From contig JAOPXF010000192.1 in the NCBI GenBank assembly GCA_025965295.1, forward strand, positions 1 to 9,323: a DNA stretch of 9,323 bases. The letters are read 5' to 3'. The position numbers were made by a program, and so were the translations under genes. Positions 7,067 through 9,323 of the stretch are shown here, one piece after another. The stretch's first letter is position 1. Every line of letters starts with the position of its first letter. The DNA comes from Nocardioides sp. (GTDB lineage: Bacteria; Actinomycetota; Actinomycetes; Propionibacteriales; Nocardioidaceae). Below the pieces are notes generated by a model. That model saw only the letters and a list, made by a program, of their open reading frames with translations, was not told where the DNA came from and did not search any database.

Positions 7067-7531
7067 TCAGTGCGTGTGGACGCCCGGTCCGTTGACCTTG
7101 AAGCCCGGGAGGTCGTCGAGGGAGTACTGCGCCTCGAAGGTACGTCGATAGCCCGTGTGGGCGACCCGCCAGCCGTCGGGCGTGCGGACGTAGCGGTCGT
7201 CGTAGAACGCGGCACCCTCGAGCATGAAGCGGAACGCCTCCACGATCACCTTGTCGTGTAGGTACCACCGCGCGGTCGCGGCGTCGCCGTCGACGCTGAT
7301 CTCGGGGTGGTGCACGTGGTGCATCGTGATCATGCCCTCGCCGAGGTTCTCGCGCATGTAGGAGACCAGCGCCGCCCGGTCGGCGAACTCGAGCCCGTTG
7401 TAGTCGGCCGTTGCGTCGGGCTGGAAGCAGGCCTCGAACTCGTCCCACTGCTTGGTGTCGAGGGTGCGGAGGTAGCGGTACTTCAGCTGCCGGATCGCTT
7501 CGATGTCGTCCACGGGTGAAAGGTAGATCAC
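7067..7531 (-). CDS. SnoaL-like (NTF2-fold) protein
   Basis: A 154-residue protein of the nuclear transport factor 2-like / SnoaL_4 type. This is a small cone-shaped alpha+beta fold used by ring-hydroxylating subunits, scytalone-dehydratase-like enzymes and many uncharacterised proteins. Seen: N-terminal helix EAIRQLKYRYLRTLDTKQWDEF, then a strand with ADYNG, the HHVHHPEISVDGDAATARW strand pair, and terminal strands with DDRYVRTPDGWRVAHTGYRR. The clustered histidines (MHHVHH) line up with the pocket region of the fold, but no substrate can be named. The start is GTG 7529-7531; an alternative is GTG at 7511-7513. The alternative has no ribosome binding site, but a TANNNT (TACCTT) lies 6 nt upstream, so a leaderless message is possible. 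It converges on eccC with 64 bp between the stops, so it is unlikely to belong to the secretion locus. Confidence 0.85.
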   Translation of the reverse strand: MIYLSPVDDIEAIRQLKYRYLRTLDTKQWDEFEACFQPDATADYNGLEFADRAALVSYMRENLGEGMITMHHVHHPEISVDGDAATARWYLHDKVIVEAFRFMLEGAAFYDDRYVRTPDGWRVAHTGYRRTFEAQYSLDDLPGFKVNGPGVHTH

Positions 7532-7554
7532 ATCACCGTGAGACGTGGATGTAA

Positions 7555-7573
7555 CCGGGGGTCAACCTCCCGG
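7555..7573. repeat. Short imperfect inverted repeat
   Basis: CCGGG-GGT / ACC-T-CCCGG pairs as a 5-bp plus 3-bp stem with one bulged base and a 2-nt centre. It lies between the divergent SnoaL-like gene and the small gene at 7631. It could be an operator or 5'-leader structure. The support is weak. Confidence 0.2.
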
Positions 7574-7630
7574 CGACCTGACGGGCGCACGCTGGCGTCT
7601 TCACCCCAGCACTGCTCTCAGGAGGCCGAG

Positions 7631-7804
7631 ATGGAGAACCCCACCCCGATCGAACGAGACGTCGAGAAGGTCCGCGCCCAGCGCGAGAAGCTGCAGACCC
7701 GACACTCGCACGCTCTCACCACCCTGATGGAGACCCGCACCGACCTGCGCGGCGTCCACGCACTCGCCGACTTCGTCGACGACTCGGTCCGCTGGTCGGC
7801 GTAG
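7631..7804 (+). CDS. Small hypothetical protein, 57 residues
   Basis: Not recognised. It encodes 57 residues that are highly charged and probably mostly helical: a long helix (ERDVEKVRAQREKLQTRHSHALTTLMETRT), then a second short helix around VHALADFVDDSVRW. There is no signal peptide, membrane segment, Cys pair or WXG motif. Reality is supported by an excellent ribosome binding site, AGGAGG at 7620-7625, 5 nt before ATG 7631. It stands alone between a divergent SnoaL-like gene and the promoter of the next gene. The length and helical hairpin might suggest a regulatory or coiled-coil partner protein, but nothing in the sequence fixes a role. An ATG start further upstream in the same frame exists (7538) but has no ribosome binding site. 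Confidence 0.65.
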   Translation: MENPTPIERDVEKVRAQREKLQTRHSHALTTLMETRTDLRGVHALADFVDDSVRWSA

Positions 7805-7826
7805 GGATCCTCGGGAGGACTCTCGT

Positions 7827-7832
7827 TATAGT
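7827..7832 (+). promoter_or_regulatory. -10 element for a leaderless transcript
   Basis: TATAGT at 7827-7832 is a five-of-six match to TATAAT. It is separated by 6 nt from the GTG at 7839, so transcription would be expected to start at or next to the start codon. Leaderless messages are common in actinobacteria. GGGAGGA (7813-7819) lies 19 nt before the GTG, too far to be a normal ribosome binding site. No convincing -35 was identified. Confidence 0.5.
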
Positions 7833-7838
7833 CGCTGC

Positions 7839-8135
7839 GTGATCTTCAAGCGCGTCGGCGACGGCCGGCCCTACCCCGACCACGGGATGTCCTCCCGTGC
7901 GTGGGCGGCCGTCCCCCCGCGCCAGGTGCGGCTCGACCAGCTGGTCACCACGAAGGACACCCTCCAGCTCGCGGCCCTGCTCGACGAGGACTCCACGTTC
8001 TACGGCGACCTGTTCGCACACGTGGTCGAGTGGCGCGGGGAGTACTACCTCGAGGACGGGCTGCACCGGGCGCTCCGGGCCGCCCTGCAGCAGCGCAGCG
8101 TCCTGCACGCCCGCGTCCACCAGTTGGCGGGCTGA
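7839..8135 (+). CDS. ParB-like-fold small protein (conserved actinobacterial type)
   Basis: A 98-residue soluble protein. Its start IFKRVGDGRPYPDHG, its centre VRLDQLVTTKDTLQL and its end EYYLEDGLHRALRAALQQR resemble a conserved actinobacterial family. I recall this family being carried in databases under a 'VapB-family antitoxin' label; this is not checked. The 'xRLDxLxxT...V.W.G.YYLEDGLHRALRAAL' pattern resembles the ParB/sulfiredoxin N-terminal fold, where a D-G-x-H-R motif lies at the nucleotide-binding site (here D-G-L-H-R, about residues 75-79). That is inference. No VapC-type toxin gene is adjacent, so an antitoxin role is doubtful. The start is GTG 7839, probably leaderless, 6 nt after TATAGT. 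The stop TGA overlaps the next ATG by one base, implying translational coupling with the LytR_C gene. Confidence 0.8.
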   Translation: MIFKRVGDGRPYPDHGMSSRAWAAVPPRQVRLDQLVTTKDTLQLAALLDEDSTFYGDLFAHVVEWRGEYYLEDGLHRALRAALQQRSVLHARVHQLAG

Positions 8136-8641
8136 TGCGCGAGGGAGCCCGGACCGCCATCACGGTGACCGTGCTCGGGGTCATCCTCGTGCTCGGCGCC
8201 GTGTGGGGCTGGGCGGCCGTCACCGAGCCGTTCCCCGGCAAGGCCGAGGTGCCCACGTGCGTGAGCCGGGACGTCGCGGCCGGCGAGAAGGTCTACCCCG
8301 ACCAGGTCGTCGTCAGCGTCTTCAACGCCGGCACCCGTGAGGGGCTCGCCGGGCGCACGATGCAGCTGCTCACCGACGAGGGCTTCGTCGCGGGCGACAG
8401 CGGCAACGCCCCGGGCGATGCGCAGGTCGCGAGGGCCGAGATCTGGACCCACGACGCGGCGAACCCCGCGGTCCGCCTCGTGGCCGCGCGCCTGGGCCCG
8501 AACACCAAGATCGTCGAGCGGAAGGCGAGCGGCGCCGGGGTCGTCGTCGTGGTCGGGGACGGCTTCGACAAGCTGGCCAAGGGTCGCGAGTTCGCCAAGG
8601 CCCGCGAGGCCACCTCGATCTGCAGCCCGCCCGCCACCTGA
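8135..8641 (+). CDS. Membrane-anchored LytR_C-domain protein
   Basis: A 168-residue protein with one N-terminal membrane segment (about residues 8-29, ITVTVLGVILVLGAVWGWAAV) and an extracytoplasmic domain. That domain matches the LytR/CpsA/Psr-associated C-terminal (LytR_C) type: VVVSVFNAGTREGLAGRTMQLLTDEGFVAGD opens it, and AEIWTHDAANPAVRLVAARLGP with a final VVVVVGDGFDKL strand closes it. LytR_C domains accompany enzymes that attach wall glycopolymers, but here the catalytic LCP domain is absent, so the role is accessory or unknown. Two cysteines (about residues 41 and 164) could form an extracellular disulfide. The ATG at 8135 overlaps the stop of the preceding gene (TGATG), which suggests coupling. 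It converges on the antiporter gene with 11 nt between stops. Confidence 0.85.
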   Translation: MREGARTAITVTVLGVILVLGAVWGWAAVTEPFPGKAEVPTCVSRDVAAGEKVYPDQVVVSVFNAGTREGLAGRTMQLLTDEGFVAGDSGNAPGDAQVARAEIWTHDAANPAVRLVAARLGPNTKIVERKASGAGVVVVVGDGFDKLAKGREFAKAREATSICSPPAT

Positions 8642-8652
8642 TCGGGCCCGAC

Positions 8653-9323
8653 CTACGTCGTACGCCGATCGCCGAGCCACTGGGCGAGGCGGCCGCCGTC
8701 GCTCACCTGGCGCAGCCGCTGCTCGGTCCGGTCACGGAGCCGGCGCGGCGTCACGACCAGCAGGTCGTCGCCGTGCCGGAGCACCGTGCGCCGCTCGGGC
8801 ACCAGCGTCTCCCCGGCGCGGATGACCATCGCGACCGAGGACCCCTTGGGCAGCCGCAGCTCGCCGACCTCGACGCCGTGCATCCGTGAGACCGGGCTGA
8901 TCGTGACCTGGAGCAGGTCGGCGGCGATCCGCTCCAGCGGCGCGGCCTCCACCTCGAGGCCGCGCGGCTCCGATCGCCGGGCGACCTTCAGGACCCGCGC
9001 CACCAACGGCAGCGTCGGACCGGTCAGCAGCGTGTAGATGACGACCATCACGAAGACCAGGTCGAAGAGCCGCTGGGAGCCGTCCACCCCCGCGGCCAGC
9101 GGGATCGTCGTGAGGACGATCGGGACCGCGCCCCGCAGCCCGGCCCAGGACAGGAACGACAGCTCGCGCCACGGCATCGGCTGGACCACGGCGCTCACCA
9201 GCACCGAGAGCGGCCGCGCGACGAAGGTGAGCACCAGCCCGGCCACGATCGCCAGCCCCACGATCGAGGGGGTGATCCGGCCGGGTGACAGCAGCAGCCC
9301 GAGCATCACGAACAGCCCGATCT
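8653..9323 (-). CDS. Cation/proton antiporter, NhaP2 type with RCK_C domain (C-terminal part)
   Basis: C-terminal 223 residues of a CPA1/NhaP2-type K+ or Na+/H+ antiporter; the N-terminal transmembrane part lies past the right edge. Seen: three closing membrane segments. The first carries GLFVMLGLLLSP and SIVGLAIVAGLVLTF. The second carries SWAGLRGAVPIVLTTIPLA, whose WAGLRGAVP is a hallmark of this family. The third is LVFVMVVIYTLLTG. After these comes a cytoplasmic RCK_C (TrkA-C-like) domain (LLQVTISPVSRMHGVEVGEL..., then RHGDDLLVVTP). The RCK_C domain typically binds a small ligand that gates transport. A charged tail ends with QWLGDRRTT. Ion preference cannot be read from this fragment. 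A perfect 10-bp palindrome, TCGGGCCCGA (8642-8651), lies between the convergent stops but has no loop, so it is not a convincing terminator. Confidence 0.9.
   Translation of the reverse strand, partial: IGLFVMLGLLLSPGRITPSIVGLAIVAGLVLTFVARPLSVLVSAVVQPMPWRELSFLSWAGLRGAVPIVLTTIPLAAGVDGSQRLFDLVFVMVVIYTLLTGPTLPLVARVLKVARRSEPRGLEVEAAPLERIAADLLQVTISPVSRMHGVEVGELRLPKGSSVAMVIRAGETLVPERRTVLRHGDDLLVVTPRRLRDRTEQRLRQVSDGGRLAQWLGDRRTT

Noticed and set aside
8642..8651. Palindrome TCGGGCCCGA between convergent stops as a terminator
   Set aside because: It has no loop and no following T-run, and short GC palindromes are common at this base composition.

Overview
The window is very GC-rich and gene-dense. 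It uses GTG and TTG starts freely and carries a single-chain EccC and an EccD-type membrane protein of a type VII (ESX-like) secretion system, together with a LytR_C-domain protein and a NhaP2-type antiporter. This points to a high-GC actinobacterium. The gene style fits Propionibacteriales such as Nocardioides, but that placement is inference from style and was not tested.

Left part (1-2911): a partial eccD-like gene leaves the window on the minus strand. Divergent from it, a ~107-bp promoter region leads into three tandem genes for small secreted lipoproteins of one family. The genes are separated by only 9-10 nt. The first and third copies are nearly identical over their mature domain, including long stretches of DNA identity. 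The middle copy shares the signal peptide and overall plan but is strongly diverged, with less GC-biased codons.

Centre (2912-7002): a 110-bp spacer with its own probable promoter, then eccC, the 1326-residue three-ATPase motor of type VII secretion. The lipoprotein operon and eccC share an 11-bp promoter-like word and a very similar TTG start context, suggesting co-expression. No WXG100 (Esx) substrate, EccB, EccE or mycosin is visible here. They may lie beyond position 1 or elsewhere.

Right part (7003-9323): ordinary chromosomal genes. A minus-strand SnoaL-like/NTF2-fold gene converges on eccC. A 57-residue protein gene of unknown function has a strong ribosome binding site. A probably leaderless gene for a 98-residue ParB-like-fold protein overlaps by 1 nt a gene for a membrane-anchored LytR_C-domain protein. 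The C-terminal part of a cation/proton antiporter with an RCK_C domain converges from the right edge. No rRNA, tRNA, CRISPR array, insertion sequence or attachment site was recognised, and no gene-free stretch exceeds 300 bases.

The most interesting item is the tandem lipoprotein family between eccD and eccC: a recently duplicated or gene-converted family that appears to be wired into the secretion locus but has no assigned function.
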